From Mercurialis annua (Eukaryota > Streptophyta > Magnoliopsida > Malpighiales > Euphorbiaceae), in assembly GCF_937616625.2 (NCBI RefSeq), contig NC_065570.1:10001-74000 (forward strand): 64,000 bases of DNA. Reading direction: 5' to 3'. Numbering within the stretch: the first letter of the stretch is position 1; each line of letters opens with the position of its first letter. This document shows positions 23,901 to 37,500 of the stretch, one piece after another. Position numbers and translations under genes: made by a program. The notes below the pieces were generated by a model that worked only from the letters and a program-made list of their open reading frames with translations, was not told where the DNA came from and did not search any database.

Positions 23901-25884
23901 CCTTTTCTAGCCTACTTCGGGCTATCAAAACGCTAACTTAAATTAATCTGATTACCAAACCAATTGAACATTCTTATTTTTGGAAAAACTATCGATTACT
24001 TCCGCTTAGGTTCCAACTTCATCTGGTACACGTAGGGGATCAGTAAACGCGCCCAAATTCCCCTCCCTGAGCAATTTTGGGGAATGCGGAAAAGTCCCAA
24101 AAACGGGATAAAACGATAATTTATTTATCAAATCACTTTTCTATGATTATAAATAATCACAACTAGAAACATTGTCCGAATAACAAATAACTTGTCGAGC
24201 TAACAAAATTCCTAGTTAAACTCAACTTTTCGAAAATCCCTTTTCTAGCCTACTTCGGGATATCGAAACGCTTACTTAAAATAGTCTTATTACCAAAATA
24301 ATTGAATATTCTTATTTTTTCAACACCTTCTAAAACTTACGTTTAAGTTCCAACTTCATCCGGTACGCGTAGGGGGTCAAAAAACACACCCAAACTCTCC
24401 TCCCTGAGCTGTTTTGGGGAATGAAGACTAGCCCCAAAAACAGGATAAAACGATAATTAATTTATCAAATAACTTTTATATGATTTTAAATAATCCCAAC
24501 TAGAGACGTTGTCCGAATAACCGATAATTTATCGAGCTAACAAAATTCCTAGTTAAACACAACTTTTCAAAAATCCCTTTTCAATCCTGTTTCGGACTAT
24601 CAAACCACTTACTTAAAACAGTCTGATTACAAAACTAAATAGACATTTTAATTGTCTGCAACACTGTCTAAAACTTCCGTTTAGGTTCCAACTTGATCTG
24701 GTACGCGTAAGGGGTCAAAACACGCACCCAAACTCCCCTCCCTGAGCTGTTTTGGGGAATGCAGAAAAGCCCCAAAAATGGGATAAAACAATTAATTTAT
24801 CAAATAACTTTTCTATTATTTTAAATAATCCCAACTAGAAACGTTGTCCGAATAACCGATAACTTATCGAGCTAAAAAATTCCTAGTTAAAGTCAACTTT
24901 TCAAAAATCCCTTTTCTAACCTACTTCGGGCAATCAAAACGCTAACTTAAATAAATATGATTACCAAACCAATTGAACATTCTTATTTTTGGAAACATCA
25001 TCGATAACTTCCGCTTAGGTTCCAACTTCATCTGGTACACATAGGGGCTCAGTAAACGCTCCCAAATTCCCCTCCCTGAGCAATTTTGGGGAATGCGGAA
25101 AAGTCCCAAAAACGGGATAAAACGATAATTTATTTATCAAATCACTTTTCTATTAATATAAATAATCCCAACTGGAAACATTGTCCGAATAACAAATAAC
25201 TTATCGAGCTAACAAAATTCCTAGTTAAAATCAACTTTTCAAAAATCCCTTTTCTAGCCTACATCGGGATATCAAAACGCTTACTTAAAACAGTCTGATT
25301 ACCAAAATAATTGAATATTCGTATTTTTTCAACACCTTCTAAAACTTACGTTTAAGTTCCAACTTCATCCGGTACGCGTAGGGGGTCAAAAAACACACCC
25401 AAACTCTCCTCCCTGAGCTGTTTTGGGGAATGCAGACTAGCCCCAAAAACAGGATAAAACGATAATTAATTTATCAAATAACTTTTATATGATTTTCAAT
25501 AATCCCAACTAGAGACGTTGTCCGAATAACCGATAATTTATCGAGCTAACAAAATTCCTAGTTAAACACAACTTTTCAAAAATCCCTTTTCTATCCTTTT
25601 TCGGACTATCGAACCACTTACTTCAAACAGTCTGATTACAAAACTAAATAGACATTTTAATTGTCTGCAACACTGTCTAAAACTTCCGTTTAGGTTCCAA
25701 CTTGATCCGGTACGCGTAAGGGGTCAAAAAACGCACCCAAACTCCCCTCCCTGAGCTGTTTTGGGGAATGCAGAAAAGCCCCAAAAATGGGATAAAACAA
25801 TTAATTTGTCAAATAACTTTTCTATTATTTTAAATAATCCCAACTAGAAACGTTGTCCGAATAACCGATAACTTATCGAGCTAA
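17948..25884. repeat. A-B-C units with mixed A subtypes, left of the 25884 joint
   Basis: Units start at 17948, 18941, 19950, 20959, 21968, 22981, 23991 and 25000. The first is only 993 bp because 16 bp are missing from the C tail near 18907 (CTTAAAACCAATTG instead of CTTAAATAAATATG followed by ATTACCAAACC). A subtypes alternate: CATAGGGGCTC at 17948, 18941, 20959, 21968 and 25000; CGTAGGGGGTC or CGTAGGGGATC at 19950, 22981 and 23991. Units 22981 and 23991 share GGAAAAACTATCGAT and look like recent neighbours. The dyad is damaged in the C monomers near 18815 and 20817 (CGATAACTGATCG). Confidence 0.85.
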
Positions 25885-25900
25885 ACTCTCCTCCCTGAGC
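25866..25900. other. Out-of-register satellite joint: class C jumps to class B
   Basis: A class C monomer proceeds normally through its dyad (25866-25878) and GAGCTAA, then continues at 25884 as the ACTCTCCTCCC segment of a class B monomer. The A-to-A distance across this joint is 1492 bp, i.e. one trimer plus about 483 bp. A short shared sequence (about CTAA/AA) is the only homology at the join. This suggests deletion or illegitimate recombination rather than in-register exchange. The base just right of the joint marks the left edge of the 3029 bp duplicated block. Confidence 0.88.
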
Positions 25901-28900
25901 TGTTTTGGGAAATGCAGACTAGCCCCAAAAACAGGATAAAACGATAATTAATTTATCAAATAACTTTTATATGATTTTCAATAATCCCAACTAGAGACGT
26001 TGTCCGAATAACCGATAATTTATCGAGCTAACAAAATTCCTAGTTAAACACAACTTTTCAAAAATCCCTTTTCTATCCTTTTTCGGACTATCAAACCACT
26101 TACTTCAAACAGTCTGATTACAAAACTAAATAGACATTTTAATTGTCTGCAACACTGTCTAAAACTTCCGTTTAGGTTCCAACTTGATCCGGTACGCGTA
26201 AGGGGTCAAAAAACACACCCAAACTCCCCTCCCTGAGCTGTTTTGGGGAATGCAGAAAAGCCCCAAAAATGGGATAAAACAATTAATTTGTCAAATAACT
26301 TTTCTATAATTTTAAATAATCCCAACTAGAAACGTTGTCCGAATAACCGATAACTTATCGAGCTAACAAAATTCCTAGTTAAACTCAACTTTTCAAAAAT
26401 CCCTTTTCTAGCCTACTTCGGGCTATCAAAACGCTAACTTAAATAAATATGATTACCAAACCAATTGAACATTCTTATTTTCGGAAACACCATCGATAAC
26501 TTCCGCTTAGGTTCCAACTTCATCTGGTACACATAGGGGCTCAGTAAACGCTCCCAAATTCCCCTCCCTGAGCAATTTTGGGGAATGCGAAAAAGTCCCA
26601 AAAACGGGATAAAACGATAATTTATTTATCAAATCACTTTTCTATGATTATAAATAATCCCAACTAGAAACATTGTCCGAATAACAAATAACTTATCGAG
26701 CTAACAAAATTCCTAGTTAAAATCAACTTTTCAAAAATCCCTTTTCTAGCCTACTTCGGGATATCAAAACGCTTACTTAAAACAGTCTGATTACCAAAAT
26801 AATTGAATATTCGTATTTTTTCAACACCTTCTAAAACTTACGTTTAAGTTCCAACTTCATCCGGTACGCGTAGGGGGTCCAAAAACACACCCAAACTTTC
26901 CTCCCTGAGCTGTTTTGGGGAATGCAGACTAGCCCCAAAAACAGGATAAAACGATAATTAATTTATCAAATAACTTTTATATGATTATCAATAATCCCAA
27001 CTAGAGACGTTGTCCGAATAACCGATAATTTATTGAGCTAACAAAATTCCTAGTTAAACACAACTTTTCAAAAATCCCTTTTCTATCCTTTTTCGGACTA
27101 TCAAACCACTTACTTCAAACAGTCTGATTACAAAACTAAATAGACATTTTAATTGTCTGCAACACTGTCTAAAACTTCCGTTTAGGTTCCAACTTGATCC
27201 GGTACGCGTAAGGGGTCAAAAAACGCACCCAAACTCCCCTCCCTGAGCTGTTTTGGGGAATGCAGAAAAGCCCCAAAAATGGGATAAAACAATTAATTTG
27301 TCAAATAACTTTTCTATTATTTTAAATAATCCCAACTAGAAACGTTGTCCGAATAACCGATAACTTATCGAGCTAACAAAATTCCTAGTTAAACTCAACT
27401 TTTCAAAAATCCCTTTTCTACCCTACTTCGGGCTATCAAAACGCTAACTTAAATAAATATGATTACCAAACCAATTGAACATTCTTATTTTCGGAAACAC
27501 CATCGATAACTTCCGCTTAGGTTCCAACTTCATCTGGTACACATAGGGGCTCAGTAAACGCTCCCAAATTCCCCTCCCTGAGCAATTTTGGGGAATGCGA
27601 AAAAGTCCCAAAAACGGGATAAAACGATAATTTATTTATCAAATCACTTTTCTATGATTATAAATAATCCCAACTAGAAACATTGTCCGAATAACAAATA
27701 ACTTATCGAGCTAACAAAATTCCTAGTTAAAATCAACTTTTCAAAAATCCCTTTTCTAGCCTACTTCGGGATATCAAAACGCTTACTTAAAACAGTCTGA
27801 TTACCAAAATAATTGAATATTCGTATTTTTTCAACACCTTCTAAAACTTACGTTTAAGTTCCAACTTCATCCGGTACGCGTAGGGGGTCCAAAAACACAC
27901 CCAAACTCTCCTCCCTGAGTTGTTTTGGGGAATGCAGACTAGCCCCAAAAACAGGATAAAACGATAATTAATTTATCAAATAACTTTTATATGATTATCA
28001 ATAATCCCAACTAGAGACGTTGTCCGAATAACCGATAATTTATCGAGCTAACAAAATTCCTAGTTAAACACAACTTTTCAAAAATCCCTTTTCTATCCTT
28101 TTTCGGACTATCAAACCACTTACTTAAAACAGTCTGATTACAAAACTAAATAGACATTTTAATTGTTTGCAACACTGTCTAAAACTTCCGTTTAGGTTCC
28201 AACTTGATCCGGTACGCGTAAGGGGTCAAAAAACGCACCCAAACTCCCCTCCCTGAGCTGTTTTGGGGAATGCAGAAAAGCCCCAAAAATGGGATAAAAC
28301 AATTAATTTGTCAAATAACTTTTCTATTATTTTAAATAATCCCAACTAGAAACGTTGTTCGAATAACCGATAACTTATAGAGCTAACAAAATTCCTAGTT
28401 AAACTCAACTTTTCAAAAATCCCTTTTCTAGCCAACTTCGGGCTATCAAAACGCTAACTTAAATTAATCTGATTACCAAACCAATTGATCATTCTTATTT
28501 TCGGAAACACCATCGATAACTTCCGCTTAGGTTCCAACTTCATCTGGTACACGTAGGGGGTCAGTAAACGCGCCCAAATTCCCCTCCCTGAGCAATTTTG
28601 GGGAATGCAGAAAAGTCCCAAAAACGGGATAAAACGATAATTTATTTATCAAATCACTTTTCTATGATTATAAATAATCACAACTAGAAACATTGTCCGA
28701 ATAACAAATAACTTGTCGAGCTAACAAAATTCCTAGTTAAACTCAACTTTTCGAAAATCCCTTTTCTAGCCTACTTCGGGATATCGAAACGCTTACTTAA
28801 AACAGTCTTATTACCAAAATAATTGAATATTCGTATTTTTTCAACACCTTCTAAAACTTACGTTTAAGTTCCAACTTCATCCGGTACGCGTAGGGGTCAA

Positions 28901-31900
28901 AAAACACACCCAAACTCTCCTCCCTGAGCTGTTTTGGGGAATGCAGACTAGCCCCAAAAACAGGATAAAACGATAATTAATTTATCAAATAACTTTTATA
29001 TGATTTTCAATAATCCCAACTAGAGACGTTGTCCGAATAACCGATAATTTATCGAGCTAACAAAATTCCTAGTTAAACACAACTTTTCAAAAATCCCTTT
29101 TCTATCCTTTTTCGGACTATCAAACCACTTACTTCAAACAGTCTGATTACAAAACTAAATAGACATTTTAATTGTCTGCAACACTGTCTAAAACTTCCGT
29201 TTAGGTTCCAACTTGATCCGGTACGCGTAAGGGGTCAAAAAACACACCCAAACTCCCCTCCCTGAGCTGTTTTGGGGAATGCAGAAAAGCCCCAAAAATG
29301 GGATAAAACAATTAATTTGTCAAATAACTTTTCTATAATTTTAAATAATCCCAACTAGAAACGTTGTCCGAATAACCGATAACTTATCGAGCTAACAAAA
29401 TTCCTAGTTAAACTCAACTTTTCAAAAATCCCTTTTCTAGCCTACTTCGGGCTATCAAAACGCTAACTTAAATAAATATGATTACCAAACCAATTGAACA
29501 TTCTTATTTTCGGAAACACCATCGATAACTTCCGCTTAGGTTCCAACTTCATCTGGTACACATAGGGGCTCAGTAAACGCTCCCAAATTCCCCTCCCTGA
29601 GCAATTTTGGGGAATGCGAAAAAGTCCCAAAAACGGGATAAAACGATAATTTATTTATCAAATCACTTTTCTATGATTATAAATAATCCCAACTAGAAAC
29701 ATTGTCCGAATAACAAATAACTTATCGAGCTAACAAAATTCCTAGTTAAAATCAACTTTTCAAAAATCCCTTTTCTAGCCTACTTCGGGATATCAAAACG
29801 CTTACTTAAAACAGTCTGATTACCAAAATAATTGAATATTCGTATTTTTTCAACACCTTCTAAAACTTACGTTTAAGTTCCAACTTCATCCGGTACGCGT
29901 AGGGGGTCCAAAAACACACCCAAACTCTCCTCCCTGAGCTGTTTTGGGGAATGCAGACTAGCCCCAAAAACAGGATAAAACGATAATTAATTTATCAAAT
30001 AACTTTTATATGATTATCAATAATCCCAACTAGAGACGTTGTCCGAATAACCGATAATTTATTGAGCTAACAAAATTCCTAGTTAAACACAACTTTTCAA
30101 AAATCCCTTTTCTATCCTTTTTCGGACTATCAAACCACTTACTTCAAACAGTCTGATTACAAAACTAAATAGACATTTTAATTGTCTGCAACACTGTCTA
30201 AAACTTCCGTTTAGGTTCCAACTTGATCCGGTACGCGTAAGGGGTCAAAAAACGCACCCAAACTCCCCTCCCTGAGCTGTTTTGGGGAATGCAGAAAAGC
30301 CCCAAAAATGGGATAAAACAATTAATTTGTCAAATAACTTTTCTATTATTTTAAATAATCCCAACTAGAAACGTTGTCCGAATAACCGATAACTTATCGA
30401 GCTAACAAAATTCCTAGTTAATCTCAACTTTTCAAAAATCCCTTTTCTACCCTACTTCGGGCTATCAAAACGCTAACTTAAATAAATATGATTACCAAAC
30501 CAATTGAACATTCTTATTTTCGGAAACACCATCGATAACTTCCGCTTAGGTTCCAACTTCATCTGGTACACATAGGGGCTCAGTAAACGCTCCCAAATTC
30601 CCCTCCCTGAGCAATTTTGGGGAATGCGAAAAAGTCCCAAAAACGGGATAAAACGATAATTTATTTATCAAATCACTTTTCTATGATTATAAATAATCCC
30701 AACTAGAAACATTGTCCGAATAACAAATAACTTATCGAGCTAACAAAATTCCTAGTTAAAATCAACTTTTCAAAAATCCCTTTTCTAGCCTACTTCGGGA
30801 TATCAAAACGCTTACTTAAAACAGTCTGATTACCAAAATAATTGAATATTCGTATTTTTTCAACACCTTCTAAAACTTACGTTTAAGTTCCAACTTCATC
30901 CGGTACGCGTAGGGGGTCCAAAAACACACCCAAACTCTCCTCCCTGAGCTGTTTTGGGGAATGCAGACTAGCCCCAAAAACAGGATAAAACGATAATTAA
31001 TTTATCAAATAACTTTTATATGATTATCAATAATCCCAACTAGAGACGTTGTCCGAATAACCGATAATTTATCGAGCTAACAAAATTCCTAGTTAAACAC
31101 AACTTTTCAAAAATCCCTTTTCTATCCTTTTTCGGACTATCAAACCACTTACTTAAAACAGTCTGATTACAAAACTAAATAGACATTTTAATTGTTTGCA
31201 ACACTGTCTAAAACTTCCGTTTAGGTTCCAACTTGATCCGGTACGCGTAAGGGGTCAAAAAACGCACCCAAACTCCCCTCCCTGAGCTGTTTTGGGGAAT
31301 GCAGAAAAGCCCCAAAAATGGGATAAAACAATTAATTTGTCAAATAACTTTTCTATTATTTTAAATAATCCCAACTAGAAACGTTGTTCGAATAACCGAT
31401 AACTTATAGAGCTAACAAAATTCCTAGTTAAACTCAACTTTTCAAAAATCCCTTTTCTAGCCAACTTCGGGCTATCAAAACGCTAACTTAAATTAATCTG
31501 ATTACCAAACCAATTGATCATTCTTATTTTCGGAAACACCATCGATAACTTCCGCTTAGGTTCCAACTTCATCTGGTACACGTAGGGGGTCAGTAAACGC
31601 GCCCAAATTCCCCTCCCTGAGCAATTTTGGGGAATGCAGAAAAGTCCCAAAAACGGGATAAAACGATAATTTATTTATCAAATCACTTTTCTATGATTAT
31701 AAATAATCACAACTAGAAACATTGTCCGAATAACAAATAACTTGTCGAGCTAACAAAATTCCTAGTTAAACTCAACTTTTCGAAAATCCCTTTTCTAGCC
31801 TACTTCGGGATATCGAAACGCTTACTTAAAACAGTCTTATTACCAAAATAATTGAATATTCGTATTTTTTCAACACCTTCTAAAACTTACGTTTAAGTTC

Positions 31901-31942
31901 CAACTTCATCCGGTACGCGTAGGGGGTCAAAAAACACACCCA
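25885..31942. repeat. Tandem pair of 3029 bp blocks (three HOR units each)
   Basis: Unit starts 26492, 27502 and 28512 match 29521, 30531 and 31541 with an offset of exactly 3029. Private variants match at the same offset: ACACACCC with TTCTATAATTTT in a C monomer (about 26213 and 29242), TTTATTGAGC in a B monomer (27030 and 30059), and GTTGTTCG with TTATAGAGC in a C monomer (28351 and 31380). The matching begins right at the 25884 joint. I noted only about half a dozen differences, e.g. GGGAAATGC near 25906, CTTTCCTCC near 26894 and GTTAATCTCAAC near 30417. Confidence 0.88.
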
Positions 31943-34556
31943 AACTCTCCTCCCTGAGCTGTTTTGGGGAATGCAGACTAGCCCCAAAAACAGGATAAAA
32001 CGATAATTAATTTATCAAATAACTTTTATATGATTTTCAATAATCCCAACTAGAGACGTTGTCCGAATAACCGATAATTTATCGAGCTAACAAAATTCCT
32101 AGTTAAACACAACTTTTCAAAAATCCCTTTTCTATCCTTTTTCGGACTATCAAACCACTTACTTCAAACAGTCTGATTACAAAACTAAATAGACATTTTA
32201 ATTGTCTGCAACACTGTCTAAAACTTCCGTTTAGGTTCCAACTTGATCCGGTACGCGTAAGGGGTCAAAAAACGCACCCAAACTCCCCTCCCTGAGCTGT
32301 TTTGGGGAATGCAGAAAAGCCCCAAAAATGGGATAAAACAATTAATTTGTCAAATAACTTTTCTATTATTTTAAATAATCCCAACTAGAAACGTTGTCCG
32401 AATAACCGATAACTTATCGAGCTAACAAAATTCCTAGTTAAACTCAACTTTTCAAAAATCCCTTTTCTAGCCAACTTCGGGCTATCAAAACGCTAACTTA
32501 AATTAATCTGATTACCAAACCAATTGATCATTCTTATTTTCGGAAACACCATCGATAACTTCCGCTTAGGTTCCAACTTCATCTGGTACACGTAGGGGGT
32601 CAGTAAACGCGCCCAAATTCCCCTCCCTGAGCAATTTTGGGGAATGCAGAAAAGTCCCAAAAACGGGATAAAACGATAATTTATTTATCAAATCACTTTT
32701 CTATGATTATAAATAATCACAACTAGAAACTTTGTCCGAATAACAAATAACTTGTCGAGCTAACAAAATTCCTAGTTAAACTCAACTTTTCGAAAATCCC
32801 TTTTCTAGCCTACTTCGGGATATCGAAACGCTTACTTAAAACAGTCTTATTACCAAAATAATTGAATATTCGTATTTTTTCAACACCTTCTAAAACTTAC
32901 GTTTAAGTTCCAACTTCATCCGGTACGCGTAGGGGTCAAAAAACACACCCAAACTCTCCTCCCTGAGCTGTTTTGGGGAATGCAGACTAGCCCCAAAAAC
33001 AGGATAAAACGATAATTAATTTATCAAATAACTTTTATATGATTTTCAATAATCCCAACTAGAGACGTTGTCCGAATAACCGATAATTTATCGAGCTAAC
33101 AAAATTCCTAGTTAAACACAACTTTTCAAAAATCCCTTTTCTATCCTTTTTCGGACTATCAAACCACTTACTTCAAACAGTCTGATTACAAAACTAAATA
33201 GACATTTTAATTGTCTGCAACACTGTCTAAAACTTCCGTTTAGGTTCCAACTTGATCCGGTACGCGTAAGGGGTCAAAAAACGCACCCAAACTCCCCTCC
33301 CTGAGATGTTTTGGGGAATGCAGAAAAGCCCCAAAAATGGGATAGAACAATTAATTTGTCAAATAACTTTTCTATTATTTTAAATAATCCCAACTAGAAA
33401 CGTTGTCCGAATAACCGATAACTTATCGAGCTAACAAAATTCCTAGTTAAACTCAACTTTTCAAAAATCCCTTTTCTAGCCAACTTCGGGCTATCAAAAC
33501 GCTAACTTAAATTAATCTGATTACCAAACCAATTGATCATTCTTATTTTCGGAAACACCATCGATAACTTCCGCTTAGGTTCCAACTTCATCTGGTACAC
33601 GTAGGGGGTCAGTAAACGCGCCCAAATTCCCCTCCCTGAGCAATTTTGGGGAATGCAGAAAAGTCCCAAAAACGGGATAAAACGATAATTTATTTATCAA
33701 ATCACTTTTCTATGATTATAAATAATCACAACTAGAAACTTTGTCCGAATAACAAATAACTTGTCGAGCTAACAAAATTCCTAGTTAAACTCAACTTTTC
33801 GAAAATCCCTTTTCTAGCCTACTTCGGGATATCGAAACGCTTACTTAAAACAGTCTTATTACCAAAATAATTGAATATTCGTATTTTTTCAACACCTTCT
33901 AAAACTTACGTTTAAGTTCCAACTTCATCCGGTACGCGTAGGGGTCAAAAAACACACCCAAACTCTCCTCCCTGAGCTGTTTTGGGGAATGCAGACTAGC
34001 CCCAAAAACAGGATAAAACGATAATTAATTTATCAAATAACTTTTATATGATTTTCAATAATCCCAACTAGAGACGTTGTCCGAATAACCGATAATTTAT
34101 CGAGCTAACAAAATTCCTAGTTAAACACAACTTTTCAAAAATCCCTTTTCTATCCTTTTTCGGACTATCCAACCACTTACTTCAAACAGTCTGATTACAA
34201 AACTAAATAGACATTTTAATTGTCTAAAACTTCCGTTTAGGTTCCAACTTGATCCGGTACGCGTAAGGGGTCAAAAAACGCACCCAAACTCCCCTCCCTG
34301 AGCTGTTTTGGGGAATGCAGAAAAGCCCCAAAAATGGGATAAAACAATTAATTTGTCAAATAACTTTTCTATTATTTTAAATAATCCCAACTAGAAACGT
34401 TGTCCGAATAACCGATAACTTATCGAGCTAACAAAATTCCTAGTTAAACTCAACTTTTCAAAAATCCCTTTTCTAGCCAACTTCGGGCTATCAAAACGCT
34501 AACTTAAATTAATCTGATTACCAAACCAATTGATCATTCTTATTTTCGGAAACACC
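31943..34556. repeat. A-B-C units with CTTTGTCCG and GATCATTC variants
   Basis: Units start at 31541 (running into this interval), 32551 and 33560; A monomers at 32551 and 33560 share AACTTTGTCCG where others have ACATTGTCCG. The preceding C tails share CCAATTGATCATTC. The C monomer near 33300 has CTGAGATGTTTTGG and GGATAGAACAATT, which reappear near 35310. A 12 bp deletion at 34221-34225 joins two TGTCT direct repeats (TGTCT-GCAACAC-TGTCT reduced to one TGTCT), making unit 33560 only 997 bp long, a classic slippage product. Confidence 0.85.
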
Positions 34557-37500
34557 ATCGATAACTTCCGCTTAGGTTCCAACTTCATCTGGTACACGTA
34601 GGGGGTCAGTAAACGCGCCCAAATTCCCCTCCCTGAGCAATTTTGGGGAATGCAGAAAAGTCCCAAAAACGGGATAAAACGATAATTTATTTATCAAATC
34701 ACTTTTCTATGATTATAAATAATCACAACTAGAAACTTTGTCCGAATAACAAATAACTTGTCGAGCTAACAAAATTCCTAGTTAAACTCAACTTTTCGAA
34801 AATCCCTTTTCTAGCCTACTTCGGGATATCGAAACGCTTACTTAAAACAGTCTTATTACCAAAATAATTGAATATTCGTATTTTTTCAACACCTTCTAAA
34901 ACTTACGTTTAAGTTCCAACTTCATCCGGTACGCGTAGGGGGTCAAAAAACACACCCAAACTCTCCTCCCTGAGCTGTTTTGGGGAATGCAGACTAGCCC
35001 CAAAAACAGGATAAAACGATAATTAATTTATCAAATAACTTTTATATGATTTTCAATAATCCCAACTAGAGACGTTGTCCGAATAACCGATAATTTATCG
35101 AGCTAACAAAATTCCTAGTTAAACACAACTTTTCAAAAATCCCTTTTCTATCCTTTTTCGGACTATCAAACCACTTACTTCAAACAGTCTGATTACAAAA
35201 CTAAATAGACATTTTAATTGTCTGCAACACTGTCTAAAACTTCCGTTTAGGTTCCAACTTGATCCGGTACGCGTAAGGGGTCAAAAAACGCACCCAAACT
35301 CCCCTCCCTGAGATGTTTTGGGGAATGCAGAAAAGCCCCAAAAATGGGATAGAACAATTAATTTGTCAAATAACTTTTCTATTATTTTAAATAATCCCAA
35401 CTTGAAACGTTGTCCGAATAACCGATAACTTATAGAGCTAACAAAATTCCTAGTTAAACTCAACTTTTCAAAAATCCCTTTTCTAGCCTACTTCGGGCTA
35501 TCAAAACGCTAACTTAAATTAATCTGATTACCAAACCAATTGAACATTCTTATTTTCGGAAACACTATCGATAACTTCCGCTTAGGTTCCAACTTCATCT
35601 GGTACACGTAGGGGGTCAGTAAACGCGCCCAAATTCCCCTCCCTGAGCAATTTTGGGGAATGCAGAAAAGTCCCAAAAACGGGATAAAACGATAATTTAT
35701 TTATCAAATCAATTGTCTATGATTATAAATAATCACAACTAGAAACATTGTCCGAATAACAAATAACTTGTCGAGCTAACAAAATTCCTAGTTAAACTCA
35801 ACTTTTCGAAAATCCCTTTTCTAGCCTACTTCGGGATATCGAAACGCTTACTTAAAACAGTCTTATTACCAAAATAATTGAATATTCGTATTTTTTCAAC
35901 ACCTTCTAAAACTTACGTTTAAGTTCCAACTTCATCCGGTACGCGTAGGGGGTCAAAAAACACACCCAAACTCTCCTCCCTGAGCTGTTTTGGGGAATGC
36001 AGACTAGCCCCAAAAACAGGATAAAACGATAATTAATTTATCAAATAACTTTTATATGATTTTCAATAATCCCAACTAGAGACGTTGTCCGAATAACCGA
36101 TAATTTATCGAGCTAACAAAATTCCTAGTTAAACAAAACTTTTCAAAAATCCCTTTTCTATCCTTTTTCGGACTATCAAACCACTTACTTCAAACAGTCT
36201 GATTACAAAACTAAATAGACATTTTAATTGTTTGCAACACTGTCTAAAACTTCCGTTTAGGTTCCAACTTGATCCGGTACGCGTAAGGGGTCAAAAAACG
36301 CACCCAAACTCCCCTCCCTCAGCTGTTTTGGGGAATGCAGAAAAGCCCCAAAAATGGGATAAAACAATTAATTTGTCAAATAACTTTTCTATTATTTTAA
36401 ATAATCCCAACTAGAAACGTTGTCCGAATAACCGATAACTTATCGAGCTAACAAAATTCCTAGTTAAACTCAACTTTTCAAAAATCCCTTTTCTAGCCAA
36501 CTTCGGGCTATCAAAACGCTAACTTAAATTAATCTGATTACCAAACCAATTGATCATTCTTATTTTCGGAAACACCATCGATAACTTCCGCTTAGGTTCC
36601 AACTTCATCTGGTACACGTAGGGGGTCAGTAAACGCGCCCAAATTCCCCTCCCTGAGCAATTTTGGGGAATGCAGAAAAGTCCCAAAAACGGGATAAAAC
36701 GATAATTTATTTATCAAATCACTTTTCTATGATTATAAATAATCACAACTAGAAACTTTGTCCGAATAACAAATAACTTGTCGAGCTAACAAAATTCCTA
36801 GTTAAACTCAACTTTTCGAAAATCCCTTTTCTAGCCTACTTCGGGATATCGAAACGCTTACTTAAAACAGTCTGATTACCAAAATAATTGAATATTCGTA
36901 TTTTTTCAACACCTTTTAAAACTTACGTTTAAGTTCCAACTTCATCCGGTACGCGTAGGGGGTCAAAAAACACACCCAAACTCTCCTCCCTGAGCTGTTT
37001 TGGGGAATGCAGACTAGCCCCAAAAACAGGATAAAACGATAATTAATTTATCAAATAACTTTTATATGATTTTCAATAATCCCAACTAGAGACGTTGTCC
37101 GAATAACCGATAATTTATCGAGCTAACAAAATTCCTAGTTAAACACAACTTTTCAAAAATCCCTTTTCTATCCTTTTTCGGACTATCAAACCACTTACTT
37201 CAAACAGTCTGATTACAAAACTAAATAGACATTTTAATTGTCTGCAACACTGTCTAAAACTTCCGTTTAGGTTCCAACTTGATCCGGTACGCGTAAGGGG
37301 TCAAAAAACGCACCCAAACTCCCCTCCCTGAGATGTTTTGGGGAATGCAGAAAAGCCCCAAAAATGGGATAAAACAATTAATTTGTCAAATAACTTTTCT
37401 ATTATTTTAAATAATCCCAACTTGAAACGTTGTCCGAATAACCGATAACTTATAGAGCTAACAAAATTCCTAGTTAAACTCAACTTTTCAAAAATCCCTT

